A DNA stretch of 64,000 bases from Otis tarda. Its lineage: Eukaryota > Chordata > Aves > Otidiformes > Otididae. The notes below the pieces were generated by a model. It was not told the DNA's origin and searched no databases. It saw nothing but the letters and a program-made list of their open reading frames with translations. Position 1 is the stretch's first letter. Every line of letters begins with the position of its first letter. The stretch lies in the NCBI GenBank assembly GCA_026413225.1, contig CM048552.1, positions 142,613,053 through 142,677,052 of the forward strand, read 5' to 3'. This document shows positions 1 to 14,899 of the stretch, piece by piece. Made by a program: the position numbers and the translations under genes.

Positions 1-692
1 GAGGTGGAGGAGTAATGCGGCTCCTGGCCAAGATTCCCCTGCAGCCTGTGGTGATGACCATGGTGGAGCAGGTTGTCCCCCTGCAGCCCATGGAGGTCCA
101 TGGAGGAGCAGAGATCCACTTGGAGCCCGTGAAGGACCCCGTACCGGGGGAGGTGGATGCCTGAAGGCGGCTGTGGCCCGTGGAGGGTCCGCTGGGACAG
201 CCGTTCTGGAGAGACTGTACTCCGTGGAAGAGATGACCCACGCCGGAGCAGTTTCGTGAAGGACTGTGGCCCGTGGGAGGGACCCCACGATGGAGCAGGG
301 GAGGAATGTGAGGAGTTCTTCCGCCAACCATGAAGCAGCGGCATGAAACAACGTATGATGAACTGACTGCAACCCCCATTCCCTCTTCCCCCCTGTGCCG
401 CTCGGGGGAGGGGGGGGTAGTAGAGATAATGTTAAGCTTGGGAAGAGGGAGGGGTGGATGGAGGTTATCTTGTTCTCTGTCTCATTCTCCTGCTGTTTGT
501 AGTAATAAATGAATAGTTTTCCCCAAGTCGAGTCTGTTTTGCCCGTGACGGTAACTTTAAGGATTTCTCCCTGTCCTTATCTCAAACCTCGAGCCGTTTT
601 TCCTTATATTTTCTCTCCCTGTTCTCTCGGAGGGTGGGGGGAGTGAGAGAGAGACTGCGTAGTCTGGTCCTGATCAGGGCTGAACTATGACA
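1..692 (+). mobile_element. ERVL-type LTR, right-hand part (cut by window edge)
   Basis: This is a fossil endogenous-retrovirus LTR in sense orientation. It aligns along its whole length with the reverse complement of the LTR at 37,639-38,797; window base 1 corresponds to about 38,330 there, so roughly 470 bp of its left part lie outside the window. Visible parts are a GC-rich central segment, a polyadenylation signal AATAAA at 504-509, a pyrimidine-rich U5-like tail, and a right terminus ending in CTATGACA at 692. The terminus pattern (GGGCTGAACTATGACA) resembles avian ERVL LTR ends known to finish in GGGTTAAACCACGACA. Divergence from the second copy is roughly 7-8% by eye, much of it at CpG sites, which suggests a Neogene-scale insertion. 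Whether this is a solo LTR or the 3' LTR of a longer element cannot be decided here. It is not functional as a gene. Confidence 0.85.
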
Positions 693-3600
693 GTTATCTA
701 TAAAGTTGTTTCAATAGCTCATTGATTTAATTTGTCTTTTATAGACAGTTGTATGATGTATACAGGTATATACAGTGGACAAATGAAAATCATACTTGCA
801 AATCAGAAAGTATAGGTATGCATAAAATTTAGTATTTAACATAAATATGTATATTTTTATATCTTTGGAATTAATTAATTGTTTTAAGAAATTAAAAAAG
901 TCTTTGATATTATGTTCTCTTTTCTTCCAAAACAGCTTCCATGGCCAAATAAATATCTCTTGGACAGAGTCAGATCCAGGAACTTGCCCATGGGAAAAAC
1001 TCACACTACTTAGACATTTGAAAACTCCCAGTTAGGAAAAAAAAATAAAATAACATTTCCTTTTTTTCACTGTCTTCACAGGAGATTTCCACATGCAAAA
1101 ATCTTCCTCAAAGTTCAAACTTTGGTGTCTTCATTAGTAGAAAGAAACCTAGAGAATCTTATCATACTCTCCTACTACCTTGAATGTTGCTTCAAACAAT
1201 GTTGCTAACACTGAGGTTACTTTCCACTGACATGTTTTTTCAAACTAATCTGTTGTTGATAAATATATTTCTCTACAAGAAAGTTAATCACTGCCCTGCA
1301 GAGAAGGTGCTTGAAGATACATATACATACACCTACATGTAGCAAGATTAACCAATGAACTGTCTGGGGAATCGTAGGTACCTGTGCAAGAATCAAATCA
1401 TCAGAAACAAGCTTAAAATTCATAGTCTACCGAAAAGCTTGGGTTTTTCCTGGTTTTGCTGCAAGTTTAACAGGAATAGAGAGATAAGGCTTGGAAAAAG
1501 TATACATTATTTCCCTCTCTGCAAGCAAAAGAAGAACCACACTACAAAGGGCAACAGATAAAGGCACAGTGCTGAGACAGCAATTTCAGTCAACGTGTAT
1601 CAGAATTATAGCCCTGTGCAAGAGGCTGCTCATGCCTCTAGAGATCAATGTCCATGCTCCGCAAAGCAATGTTATTTGCTGCTCTTGAAACATGGTCCAA
1701 AATACTGTTCAGTGCCTTGGCTTTGCTATAAAAGTCAAATATTTGTTAAAGTTATGGGATGCTGGGAAACGCAAAGGCTTGGCTTCCCCTAACTATATGA
1801 AGAAAAAAGTTTATATTGCTCCTGTATGAGATTATTATATCCTTGGACCTAGAACAAAAGAGCAATGTGTACCAAGGTTATTTATGACCCCTCTCCTCTC
1901 AAAGTCAGTACTGGAACAGCTTCATTCTGCACCTCCTGCTCCTTGCCTCAGTTTTATTTTGGGAAATAGCACTCCAAAAGGCTATAGTGGTATATCTAAC
2001 CACTGAGAATTCAGAGTGGACATGGAAGAAGAGACCTTACCATTGCCCATGCTGCCCAGTGAGCCACCATGCCCAAGTATGATATTCCTGAGTAGCCCAG
2101 AACAGTAGGAGCAGAAGCCCAGGTCTCTCAGGTATGGGCTATTACAATGTGCATTCACCAAAATGTGTAATGAGATGGGCTATAGACATAGGCCTGAACC
2201 TATTCATACATAAGCCCTCAGGATGCTGAGTGTCCTATTGCTTAGAAATCATAGTGAGCCTGCTGAAGGGTGGGCTTTTATCCAGCAATATATTTGGACT
2301 ATGGATTACAGTAGCCATGGATTTCAGCAAAATGTGCTGGGGATGCAAAATCCGTTATGTCAATTAAGTAATATGAAAAATATTGATTAGAGATCAACCA
2401 TATAATCTGAACTGTGGCACAAGAACAGTGAGGGTGTTTCCCTATTTCACAAGGTTTTCAAAGGAGGTTTATCATTGTTATTATTATTTCAGTGATATCT
2501 GTATTCCTTCTGCATCTGCTGTGAGATGTATAGGAGAAAGTCCTATATGAGAAGACACATTATGCATTGTATTGCATCTGGCACAAAAGGGACAAAATAT
2601 CTGTATGTTTTTCAAGAGTTTCAATTTAATTTTTGTTGATTCAGATCTGACTTTATTTGATGTGGCCTTCACTGCAAACTTTGGCTAATCCATCTGTTAC
2701 ATTTTTTAACATGTTTGCCAGCTGTTAGTAAAACTAACAAAAAAGTATTGTTAGCTCATCCCTCAAACAAACAGAAGCCGTGATTGCAAGATTTCATTAA
2801 ATGAGCTCTAATATAAGTGTGTAACTCAATCACCTGTAGATAGGGTTCCTCTCGCTTCAAGAGGAACTGGATCTGGCTTCATATGAGAATTTAACGCTTT
2901 TGCAAGGGGAATTGACAAGAATACTTTCTAGGCTTTTTCTAAGTTTTTATTCATGTTACAGTCTTTATATTTAAATTGTTATGATTTAAACAAGACTTCT
3001 TAAAACAAGAAAAGGCTAAACTAACTATGCATATGGGCCTCAATGGACATAAACAGACTACTCACGAGAACACCTGCTCACCAGCACATGAGAAGGACTC
3101 TCCCTCCTTGTCAAAGGCATTGAGCAAGTAAAAACAGAATTAAAACACTGCACTCCTGCTGTTTGGAACCAAGCAGTACTAAAGAGTCAAATGTGACCTA
3201 AAAGACTTAATAGTAGACATCCAGAAGCTAGCATTTTGCCCAAACTGTTTATCTGGGCCTGTTTTACAGTGACCAAAAAAGGCAAAATACCTCAGAGACC
3301 AGTTCACATTGCCCATCTCAGACACGTATCATAGAGTGCAATGAATTATCCTCTGGGCTCTGCTCTCCTTTTCTGTTACCCACACACAAACTAGACACAG
3401 TTCTAGCTGCTCATATTTTGGGTTGCTAATGTCAGGTGAAACAAACTTCAGGCTTTGTGCAGTGCTTCTGTTGGAATCACTCAGTTGTTCTGCAAGGAAA
3501 AACCTTGGCTGAGAAGACAACTGAATAAGCCTAGAAGGAAAGAGGCAATATGAACTGGAGCTGCCCTGATGATGTGAAGAAGGAATCATCTTGACTGGGC

Positions 3601-6600
3601 AGGAGCCAATACTGTGTACTGTACAGGAAACAACATGGAGCTTGATTTGGGGATTTGAGACACCACTTTCTGTCCTGTGTTCCTCACTGAGTACAGAAGT
3701 GAAGGGCGCCACATTCCTTGCGAGAACGATTAAGCATCTCAGAGCAGCTCTGTTTCATAGACGTTTACAGCCCTATCAGATGTCAGTACTCTATCTGAAT
3801 GTCTAATGGGAGTCCTAGAAACACTTCACCCTCCAGAAAGTTAAAACCAGGACAAATTCCAAAAGCAAAACTCAACAGATGTGTACACTTCACTGAGTGG
3901 GATCAAGTATACAAAGCATAAAGAGGGACAAATATTTCATAACTAATTATTTCTCTGATAGGGAAACTCTTTTTTTTTTTTTTTTTTGCTTAAAAATTGT
4001 CCAAAAGTCAAAAGACTCTTATGAATGTGTTTGCAGTTTAGAGTTGTTTGACACACTTGTGCAAACAAATTGCAGTTCATTTTTTTCGCAAACAGTTTGC
4101 TGCAAATACTCATTTAGGGAATTCATTATTCTCAAATCGTGTTTTGATGTTTGTAATCATTCACCTACTTACGCACTCAGATGCCACAATGATAATTAGA
4201 AAGATATTGTTGTTTCTTTTCCCCAACTGGGTGACCTAACATGAACAGACAGAAGTGGTTCTTCAACAAATCACTGAGGCTCGTTATTCTCCCAGGGAAC
4301 CTGTGGAGGAAGAGAAGATACCCCGAGTAAAGTAGAACTACAGATCTATTGTGTTTTCATATTTCTCTGCTTTCTCAAATGAAAAAAAAAAGTTTTAAAA
4401 GCTGTAATATATTTTCATTTCAAGAAAGATATGATATTTGTATATATTATTTTCAACTACACAGTACGGTTTTTCCACTCACAGTTTAATTACACTAATG
4501 GAAAGTATCAACCAGGGTTTGGCTGTATAAGGACTGAGGCATCTCTAACATTTGATTTGATTGCCTGAAATCTGGCTAAAGAACAAGAATGCATGGCATG
4601 CACTCTTTATTTTTTTTCTTCAAAATCATTATCTTTGCAGTTAAGAAAACTTTGAGAAGAGAAATTTTGATTACTAATATCAGAATAGTTGTATCAGACA
4701 TATTATAACTTGTACTGGCAAATCTTTACAAATCAGGCTACGTCTATGCAGAATCCTAAAAGGCAAATAATTGTTCCTTTGCAAATGATACATGTGATGA
4801 AGAGGATATAGTGATAACATATGCCTATGGTGCTTTTGGCTTTTTGGTCTAAGAAAGGGAAGAAGTTCATTGCTTGTTTTAATAAATTAAATGTTTTTGT
4901 TAATCAAAGAAAAATGTAGATGTTTCTGCTTTCTCTTGCCCAAAAACACGTTCAGACCCCAAAGAAGATCCAAAGAAGATAGCACCCCTAACCACTGAAG
5001 AGCCATTTACATTTTTACAGGTATAAAAAGCTGGTTTTAACATTTCTATTTGACTTTTTTGTTTTCTATTTTATTTTAGAAAATGCACATATGCAATGAT
5101 CATTTTTTACGCTGTTCTTCTACAGCATTAGATAGCACCTTTCAGGTGCAAGTTATAACTATCCTCCATGCAGTGTGTTGTAGAGCAGGGAGCCACATGC
5201 TTGAGACCTAGATGGTCAACAAGACTTCTTATTCTCAAAGAACAAAGGCCCTTGTACAAGAAACCAGTATGGCGTAATTATGACCTTTATTTCAGGAAAG
5301 GAACTTTGTAAGATATTCCTGGTTTACTGATGCCTGATTTTGAAAGACTGAAAGGATGTTCTGTTTAGAAGTAAAGAGGTAACCATGAATGTATTATCAG
5401 AGCCATAAACCATGTCATAAAAGACAACTTTCTTTTTTCATTCCTCAGAAAACCCTCAGCTTTGGGATTTACAAAATTACTACTGAAAATACTTTTCGCA
5501 TTCGTACAATAAAGATTTCAAGGAAAAAAACTAAGACTTGAAAATATTCTACAGAAGATTTTGATTAGTTCAGTCTAGATAATGTTTCCATGAAAGAATG
5601 CAAATTTTGGCTGTATCTTAAAAATTTGAAATAGATAGCTTTTATTTGAAACTTCTAATTGCAAATCTTGTATATCCTTTTTACAAATCTGCACGTGTTT
5701 GCCGAATACCTTTATAATTTCAGTAATGATGTGCCTTAGATACAGTACAGCAATGTCTTGTATAGTGCTACAGTTGGTTCTTAACACAAGTCTTTTGAGG
5801 AAAAAAGCGTCATAATAAATGTAGAAATATTCATAATAGTGTAGAAATACTTATGTAGCAATTTTTAAGCTTGTCAAGTACATAAACATAAAATCACTTT
5901 CAGAAAGATTGTTAAGGAAAAAAAAATCCTCAATGACTCTTCAGTTCCTACAATTACTCTTTGAGCTGAATCAAGCAGAAAATAATATTTTTAAATCTAG
6001 TTGACTCATTTAGAATGAATCTGTTGAGACATTTAAACTAGAATTTCAATTCTTATTAAACTCTGAAACGAAAATGATATAACAGGAAAGAAACTGGTTA
6101 AAACAGATATTAGAAAGATGTAAAACTGACTTTAAAAATATTTCTGAGGTTTTCCATCTACATGAAAAAGGTAATGGGAGTACACCGTGTATGTGCTAGG
6201 CATTCTGCATATTCAGAATATTTGAGGCAAACCCAGGAAAGTGGTGAGCCAGAGAAAGCGTAAGACAGAAAATATCCCTATCAAATCCAGACAAGCCTGA
6301 GGGAAGTATGTATTCCTCTTTCTACGAAATCATAAAGATTGACTGTAGGAAACTCTCTTAATTGCACACACAATGCTTTCTGATCCTCTCCTCAACTTTG
6401 TGGATTCAACAGCACTTCATTTATTTATTTTTCAAGCAAGAAACCGCTGGACAACTTAGAAGGAAGAAGATGAGCAGGGGGAGAATTAAGTGTCCGTTTC
6501 AGCGATGCTTCTGCAGTATGACGATGGCACTGAAAAACTTTCACCATGAAGAAAATTAAGCTGTGAATTTTCATAAGAAATTTAATGTATTTATTTTTCT

Positions 6601-9600
6601 TTGAAAATTCTTAACGGTCTACAATAATTCTGAAACTTAAAATCTTTACAGTGTTTGTTTATATAGTGTGTTCCTTAGGACACAGTACAGATTGAAGGCT
6701 GGTAACAGGGATATGGTGGGATTTCATTTGGATTTGGTCTTCTTCTTATGTATATCTGAATGTCAACCTCAGGATAACTCTGAACCGCTCTGAGTCTCTT
6801 ATTTCAATACTTTATTTTCTTTCTACTCCAGAGGAAACATGTGTAGGTAAATTTCCATGCAAATAGTCTTAGAAGAGCAAAAGCCAACATGATCATTCTG
6901 GAAGAAACCCACGGACTCTCGTTTGCAATGTTACCATACTCCTCCTCTTCTATAAGCAAGTAAAAATTACCCTAAATTTTGAGTCTCTTTATTACTTTAA
7001 TCTGCTTTCCTTTTGTTTGTAGCTTTGATTGCATGTGGTAATTTGTATCTATGCTTTTAAAATGATTTTTTTTAAGTATTTTGTGAACTGTGCATTGATG
7101 TCTCACAGACATAGTCCATGCACTGCAGATTTGGAAACACCAAACTAAACAATACCTAGGTTTTCAAGTGAGCTTACCTTTACACAAAACTGTAGTCTGT
7201 AGATAAAAGAAAAAAATAAAAAAAAAATTAAATTATGGAAGGATCAGTGAGCACTTAGTTACCCTTCCCATACAAAAGAGACTATAGTCGGTCATCAGTT
7301 ACATTATTTTGCCCCGCTATAATTGTTTTAGCTATCTCTGATAAAATAAAAGTTCTCAAAAGCAATACCCACAGCCTGCCATATGACCATGGTTACCATT
7401 TCAGAGAAACACCATTTTGTATGCGTAGATTTATTTCTTGTAAGTGAGCAGGTTACATATTTTGTCCTTCTTTTACTTTCTTACCCCTCCAATATCAATA
7501 TAAAGGGATGTAAATTCAGTCAGATCCCTTATTATCATGGACAGGACACTGTAGAATATACAAAAGTGTGACGATAAAACAGAAGCCCCGGTGACGCAAT
7601 GACAAACAAAAGACAAAGAATGACAGATTCAAAACTTCTCAGGAAAAAAACGTAGAAACTAAGCAGAAGCTACTGGTTCTTGGAATCTCCCACAATCAAG
7701 ACATGTAAATATAGTTAACAGGATATAAAGACTACTATAATTAGGAAGCAAAAACCAAGCAGGATGAGAGGCTGAACAGAAGCGAGATGGCACGAATCTC
7801 TGAGCAAGGCACAGAAATCCCCCTTGTTTTGCAGCTGAAAGCTGGGACAGAGAGGTCATGAGCAAGACATCACTCTTCTCACATATAATCCATATTGTTT
7901 TGCCTGCTCCATTTCATTTAACTTGCCAATAAATCAGTGTATCCTGAGTGTTGCTTGCTATGACTGCCCATCCACCTGCACCTGCTAGGGTAACGTCAGG
8001 AAAGATAGTCAAAGTTCAGCTCTAAGTAGAGCACAGTGCTTGTTGACTGGAAAACTCCACATACTAAAGCTAGGATAGAGCTAGAATCAGTTAATAGGAA
8101 ACAGTAAGTTGGGGGAAGAGGTAGCTGAATTTCCACCCCTCTTCAGAGCTCCTGTTCCGAAGCAGGACCTAAAGAAAAGCTTTATCGACTAAAATCTCAA
8201 CTCCAGGATCCCTTTGCAAGCACAAGCACTGCCATTATTATCTGACAGAGGAGAGAAAAGACTATTTTTTCCTTTTCTGAAGTAAGCTAGAGGCTGCTTC
8301 TGTGGGAGATAGCTTTAATTGCCTTCTCAGCTAAGCAGGTTGATGCATTCACATCTTTTATTTGTTCATGTCTTTGCTCCTAAAAAAAAAAATGCCTTAG
8401 ACAAAAGACTCTGTGATATCCCCCTCTAAAGCTCACCCCTATCTGCTCTTGGAAATGCGTGGCTAGCAGCTGGGTCAAATCACAGGGGAGAGGCAATCAG
8501 GAAGACTTTGAACTGCAGACTCTGTTTCCATTTGTTTAACAAGGGTCCCACCATCTCAATACCTAGCTAGGTCTGTGATAGGTTTGTCTGCTCTCAGAGT
8601 CTGAGCCACATTGAATTTACACCTAAAAGTCTCTGGTTCTTTTAAAACATGAGTCTGGTGAGGACCATCTTCCCCAGAACATCTAGTGAGCACCCGAGAT
8701 AGGCATCCTTGCACTTCATATAATACTACATGGAAGTAAGAAATAGTCAGGACTCGTGTGCTGAGCAGAAATGTCTCTGTTCACATGAAAGTCATTCAAG
8801 CAAATAGCTGCTGCTGTTCTATTATCTGCAAGCATTGAGTTAAACGGGTGTCTGGCCAATGGTGTGAAAATAACTGTAGTCTTCAGTGTGCTGTCTCATA
8901 TACAAAAACCGTACATTTACCAAGTGAATTTATTTGAATGCATTGGTCTCCATTTTTAGTCATTGCTATCACCATTTCATGACAGTCATTTGTCACAAAT
9001 AATTTAGTAGATGTGTATGTGTTCTCTCAGCCCTAACTGTAAAGGACACATTAAGATCTTTGTAATAGCCTATGTGCCACAATTTTTGGGAACAAATCCA
9101 TCCCTATGCCATATTATATTAAACAGTGTTCCATTATTAATGTTATATAATTGGTCATACCAGCTCACATAATAAGTTACTACAGTTGTTACAGTAGAAA
9201 TGGAGATAGAAAGGAACCTTACCTGACTTAAAGACATATTTTGGTTGCAGACAAAATGAACAGCTCCTAACTTGGACACCAGAAGTGCAGATTTGTTCTT
9301 CTAGGCTGTCACATCTGGGAATAGTAAGTGTAGATGAACTGTTTCCTTAAAATACTGCTCTAATTTAAAAAATCTGAAATTGGTAAAAAAGAAATTTTAA
9401 GAAAGATATGCCACAAGAATTCTGTAAAAGACCTGTCCAGTGAAACTTTTAAAGGCTTTAAAAATGTTCATTTTCCACAGGAGGACAGAAAGCAAAAGAA
9501 TGTGAAAGTCTATATCCAAACAAATAAAGAAATTAAATGGAGAGTTCTTAGTAAAAGATGCAGCGTGTTGATTCAGAGAGATTTTAACTTGCTTCTTGCA

Positions 9601-11289
9601 TGTGAGAGATAAAGTCCCTTGAAAACTATTGTGAGGAAGCACATAGGTTTTGTGTGCTTTCACAAAACTCCAGAGGTTTTGAAGCTGAGAAATATTTCCT
9701 GACAAAAGTTCAGCTGAAATAGTTATGCATCTACTCAAAAAATTGACTGTGCTGCTCCGCACTTCCTGAACAAAGAAAAATGGACACATTCTTGCTGAAC
9801 CTGAACTCATAAACACAGTAGAAAAGCATCAGTTACTGCTGAGATGCGAAAAGCATATAAAGGTCTCAGTGGTTTATCCTAATGAAGAAGGCAGCATTAA
9901 CAGAGGGGAACACTCTACATTATGAACCACTGTCACCTTATTTTTCAGGAAAGTTCCATAAAGACATTAAAAAGTTGCTAAGGCTAGTAAGAAAATGGAA
10001 TCTGCAATTACTAGTAAGGAGATTGCAGTCCATTTTCACTAACATATTTTAGCCTCTTTCCAGTGCTTAGCTTGCAGGGCAGCAGGGCATTAGTGAAAAT
10101 CAATTAACCCCCCATTCTGTTGCAGCAGTGATAGACCTAGAGAAAAATGTAGACTTGCATTGGAGCACAACAGCATATATTCTGGTACCTAGAAGAAGTC
10201 AGGAATTTCCTTAAAGGAACTGGTGAGCAAAGATGAAGATGATGAGAAATGGATGACAGCAAATTCTAGACTCGCGTAATATATGTTTGCACCACAGTGC
10301 CCACAAGTTATCCTTTTCTTGCAAATCCAAATTTGATCTCCCACAGATTTTCTCTGAAAATGTTTAGTCATAGTTTTTATTATATACTTCTGTTTCTGTT
10401 TAACTAAATAATGATAAATTTCGGAAATGTACAGAACCTTGTCAGAAATATTATGCTTCCTGTAATTGTTACAGTGGAAGAACGATATCCAGCAGGAGGT
10501 TAATCCTGAAATACTGGTGTATATCAGCCTGTACACCAAAACAAATACATTAAATAAAGCCAAAGGTGAATAGTTTTTCCTGTCATTTTGAATTTTTAAA
10601 GGTTGCTCAGAGTCATATTTGGCAACTCTTGCTTAACCTCAGCAACAGTTAACCATAGCAAGGCTACTCTGAGAGAGAATAATCTGGGTGAAAGTGGTAG
10701 GATATAAACTTGTATCCAATTTGGTTTTGAGACTTCCAGTGATTAAAGACAAATACTCTCTGTTATTTGTTTCTTCCTCTGGGTCTTCTGGAAAAAAAAG
10801 TCTGGAGAAGCCTCAATAATATTAAATTGCACTAGAAGAAGTCTGAATTGCCAGATCGGCTACTATATGATGGTGGTATCTTCTTTAGTAAAGAAAGTAA
10901 TGGTATTCATATAGATACATTATTTTGTGAAAAGTTTACACTATGGCACAGAGTGAAGAAAAAAGGCATGCCCAGCTAAGAAGTAGAAGCTCGTGATATC
11001 CTTCCATTCTTACAGGTGTTCTTCCTGTAATACCTGCTTTAAGAAAGGGTAGTCTTTTCTTCTTGTCTTCACTTCTACATGTTCAATATTTAGTGACAAT
11101 ATAATGAAAGTCATATGCTAGTGACTGCAGTCAGGTATGGTGCTGGAAAGCTCGGCTGAGGTTTGTTCCCTGAAGACTTTGACCACTCTCCTAGCCCCAG
11201 CAAATGGTGGCATATTTTTGTGACTGGGATTTGTGTCCCCATGGGGCTAACCTAAGAAAAGCAAACTCATTTTTAACAAGTGACTTAAG
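693..11289. other. Gene-free unique DNA
   Basis: This is AT-rich unique sequence on the right flank of the LTR. All open frames are 140 codons or shorter, lie on both strands and resemble no protein I know. Minor features are a run of 18 T at 3,970-3,987, a short duplicated string (CAAAGAAGAT twice) near 4,960-4,982, and an imperfect tandem repeat around 5,810-5,855 built on TGTAGAAATA. No promoter-like CpG island, RNA gene or identifiable transposable element was seen. It may be intergenic or intronic. Confidence 0.6.
3970..3987. repeat. Poly-T run (18 nt)
   Basis: An uninterrupted run of 18 T. No LINE or SINE body is recognisable beside it, so it is called a plain homopolymer tract rather than a retrotransposon tail. 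Confidence 0.9.
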
Positions 11290-11960
11290 TTGCATTTTAA
11301 TTCAGTCTTCCAGAAAATGAAATAATGGAGTGTTAAATTGCGCTATATTTTAGTCTATAAGGCAGGCTTTCATAGGCTGACTAGCTATCAAAATCTAATT
11401 AGTCTGTTTAGTGAGGCTAGCATGTTTCATTGTGTTTGCTAAGTCAAGATATTTTATCTCAGAAATTATGCACTCCTGTAGTATGCCTTACGAACATAGT
11501 ACTACTGTAGTTTGGGTAACCATTCTCGCTAGACTTTGCTTAATAGACTTTATATTTTATGTTTTCAATGAACAACTCATACAGGGTTGAGCCAAGGGCT
11601 TAATCACTCTTAATACAATAAAGCAGCACTTTAAAATATTATTAACCTCATCTGTCTAGATTTGGAACTAATAGACCATTGTGTGTGTATTGTCTTTATC
11701 CCTGCCAGTTATGTACATATTTATTAATCCACTCTTCCAGAGGAAAAATTTCTAAAGGAAAACCAACAGTAACCTTCAAGTGAGCGGGCACAGGTTAGAA
11801 GGGCACTAATTAAATGTCAGACTTGACAGATTAAAATTATGAAATTTAAAATCACCGTGGAGCTCTTTGTCATTGTCAAATTAGGAGTCAGTGTGATGAG
11901 GAGCACAGAAGTGAATGGTTTAATGGATTGAATGGGAATGTGGCTTAGCAGCAGCCTTTT
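11290..11960. promoter_or_regulatory. Candidate conserved non-coding element
   Basis: The stretch has no simple repeat, no recognisable transposon and no useful open frame, but is dense in short words typical of vertebrate developmental enhancers: several homeodomain-like ATTA/TAAT cores, a TGACAG (MEIS/TGIF-type) half-site near 11,824, and ATTTAAAAT-type AT-rich blocks between 11,800 and 11,960 next to CTTTGTCATTGTC. Conservation is inferred from texture only. It could equally be ordinary AT-rich DNA; alignment to other birds and to mammals would decide. Confidence 0.35.
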
Positions 11961-14895
11961 CTTGAATTCAGATCAGCCAGTAGTTCAGATCAAAGGCTGC
12001 TAGTTCAATTTCACATTCAAAAAGAGTTGTAGCTTACCTGCATCAGTAATAGATGTGTGTATATGTATGTAGGTTTTAAAAACAAATGAAAAAATATGAA
12101 GACAAATATGTTTCATGAGAAATAATTTTTGCACACATGATTTATGTATTTAGATTAGAGTGGTAACATTTTTTCTATGATTTGGCTATGGGGTATTTAA
12201 TGAGATTTTAAAGTCAAAGTGTTCATGCAGTGCTCATTACGTGTTTTTGAAAACAACTTTTCAATTTAGCAAAGTGGAAGACAGGGAATATTTGTGCTGA
12301 GTAGATTGTGTTAAAGGAAAGAGTATTAAACTCAAGTGAGTGGGCCACATCCTGACAATACTTGTTCTGACTTGCCTTTGAAAGAATGCTGCTGAATTCA
12401 ACAGAGTTTACACAAGTAGACATGAATGGCATTGAGTAAAATGGAAAATTATGAATGTCATGGATCAAAATATTATTTACATGCAAGTTTGCCTTATGAA
12501 GAAGTGGACTTAAATGATATTGTTAAAAGTTTTATTTGTACACACATAGATACACACAAGTGTACAAGCCTAAATATTTGCATATCTAAAAACTGTATGC
12601 AAAATGTTTCAGACATCAGTTGTAGAAAATTTAATTATCTGACTCTTGTAAATCAGATCTGTAAAGTCTGAAATTAAAATATTTTGATTTCTTAAGTAAT
12701 TATTTGTACATTCAAAAAATTTTCTAAATCCCTTGCCTCCTATCTTGAACAAATCAGAAAATTATTACATTACCGTTCTGAAAAACTTCTAATAAAGGAT
12801 CTCTTCATCCAAACATAGTTTTGATTGATATAGAAGACACTACACAACAGCAACTGAAATCAATATGATCAGATTTTAAACAGGATTTGGTAGTTATTTA
12901 AACCAGTGGGAAGTCTTTTAAACCATTGGGAATCTTTCTATTGAATTCAAAAGATGTTGGATCAAAGCTGAATTCTTTAATCAATATATCTAAATTTACA
13001 TTACAAAAAGCATCAATAAAAATGTCAAGCCATTAATTGAATTCATAATGTTTGGAGGATTTCTTGAGACCAGTGATACATTATGACAAAATTATGCCAA
13101 GTAACTCTTTTCCTGTGCTCCAGTTTCATCCAGGCACTGCTTAAGACATTTGACAGAACTGACATATTCAATTCAAACACAGATTTGGAGTGAGATGTCT
13201 TTAGCATACTGTAAACTCCGCTATCAAGGCATCTACCTTCCACCTCAATGTGCACGTGCATTGAACAGGAAAACAAGACTGAATGTAAGTCGCATTTCTG
13301 GGGAATGCTACTCAGTATCTTCATGTGGGATGACTCAAATGAAATCCTAGCAGATCGCAGATAAGTGACTAATCTGTCGCAATCACTGACACACCAGGCA
13401 GACATAGTCATTCTTTTGCCATCACTTGGAGAATATTTCCTTAATGTGCAGACTTTAACCAGGTTTCTAACACTTCCTGACCAAAGTCAAAGAGATAAGA
13501 GGGGCCACATTGCAACCTTTCAATAATCTTAACAAAAAGAAGACTGTAGAACAATTACATAGCACCAATAAATTATTTCTTGAACAAGGAGAGGTATCGA
13601 ACAGTGCCATCAACAACAAAATGAGATGCCCTAGGTACTTCACCTACTGCAGTGACATTACTCCAAAGACATTCTGGGAAGAATTTCCCTACATCTCTAA
13701 TACCTCACCATGCATCAAAAGACTAAAATTACCAGAGAAAAACGTGCATGCATCCTCTCTTCCCCACACTGATTTCTAACTGCAATGCAACCAGAAATTT
13801 CCAGAAAAGGGGAGGAAAAATTATTTACGCTAATCTGAATCAGTGTGGAGAACTGCTATTGGATTTTGTGGATGATATGGTAGAGGCCAAAAATACTGCA
13901 ATGTTTTAATACTAAAAGGAACTATAAGCTAAACTCCATAAACCAAAACAAAATAAAATTAAATTAAATTAAACTACAATCTCTGTGGAGCACCTGATAG
14001 ATTTCCTTGTATGACTTCTGCCATTGACCCTTAAACTATACACTCTTTCAGTCACAAGTCATTTTCCCACAAAGGTGTTTGGTGAGGAAGAAGCCAGTAA
14101 GCATAGGAACCCAAGAGGAACACTTTCAAAGCAAGAGATATACAAGGGCTATAAAATTATTTGCAGGTGATTCATCTCATGAGCAAGAAACTCCATGAGG
14201 GTTTTATGTAAGTATTCTAGTCTCTTTAACCTGAGTTAACCCATGTGAACAGTTTTTGCTAAAGACATCAAAGGATATTAAATTTTTTCTATAAAACATT
14301 AGTCAGCATGGTCACTTTCTGGCACAGGAACAAGTATGGCATGAACAAAAGAACAAAGAATAAAACATAAAACTAAGAAGTCACTTAGTTGTATCATGGG
14401 TTCTACTGCTCTCAGTAAACTAGCAAATACTTCTGTTTCAGAATAAGTAAATAATAATTGTCCGTATTGGCCATTAATTACCCAGTATCCACTGAATATC
14501 TACACTTTAAAGTTCAATAAGAATTTCTTCTCTTGTAAGAAATGGTTTCAAGTTTTGCAAAGAAAGCAGACACTTCCACATTTAAGTACATTTATATCCA
14601 CATGAAGTTAATAAAAAATACCAGTCATTCTAAAGAGGTTATGATGCCAAATAAGTGACATTTATTAAAGGCCTTTTCCTCATTTTTCTCTTTTATGAAC
14701 ACTTTCTAAATTATTTAAAAAATGCCAGTGATTCGTCTTGAGTTCAAAACTTTCATTTGCCAGAGTCATGCATTATTTATCCATTCCGAAATATCACAGT
14801 GACATACATTTCCAGTACATTATCTTATCAAGGCGTGCAAGTCACTTAGAAGACAAAACCTTTAGTGCTGCTGTGTGTTGGCCTTATTTTAAAAG
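11961..14895. other. Gene-free unique DNA with minor local duplications
   Basis: No gene was recognised. At about 12,897-12,936 a block of about 20 bp is tandemly duplicated imperfectly (TTTAAACCAGTGGGAA then TTTAAACCATTGGGAA). At about 13,950-13,976 there is a short AAATT-type pentanucleotide repeat. The remainder is AT-rich unique sequence with only short, shadow-like open frames. Confidence 0.6.
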
Positions 14896-14899
14896 GGGC

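Noticed and set aside
9397-9816. A 139-codon minus-strand frame
   Set aside because: No recognisable motif or splice context; chance expectation for this composition.
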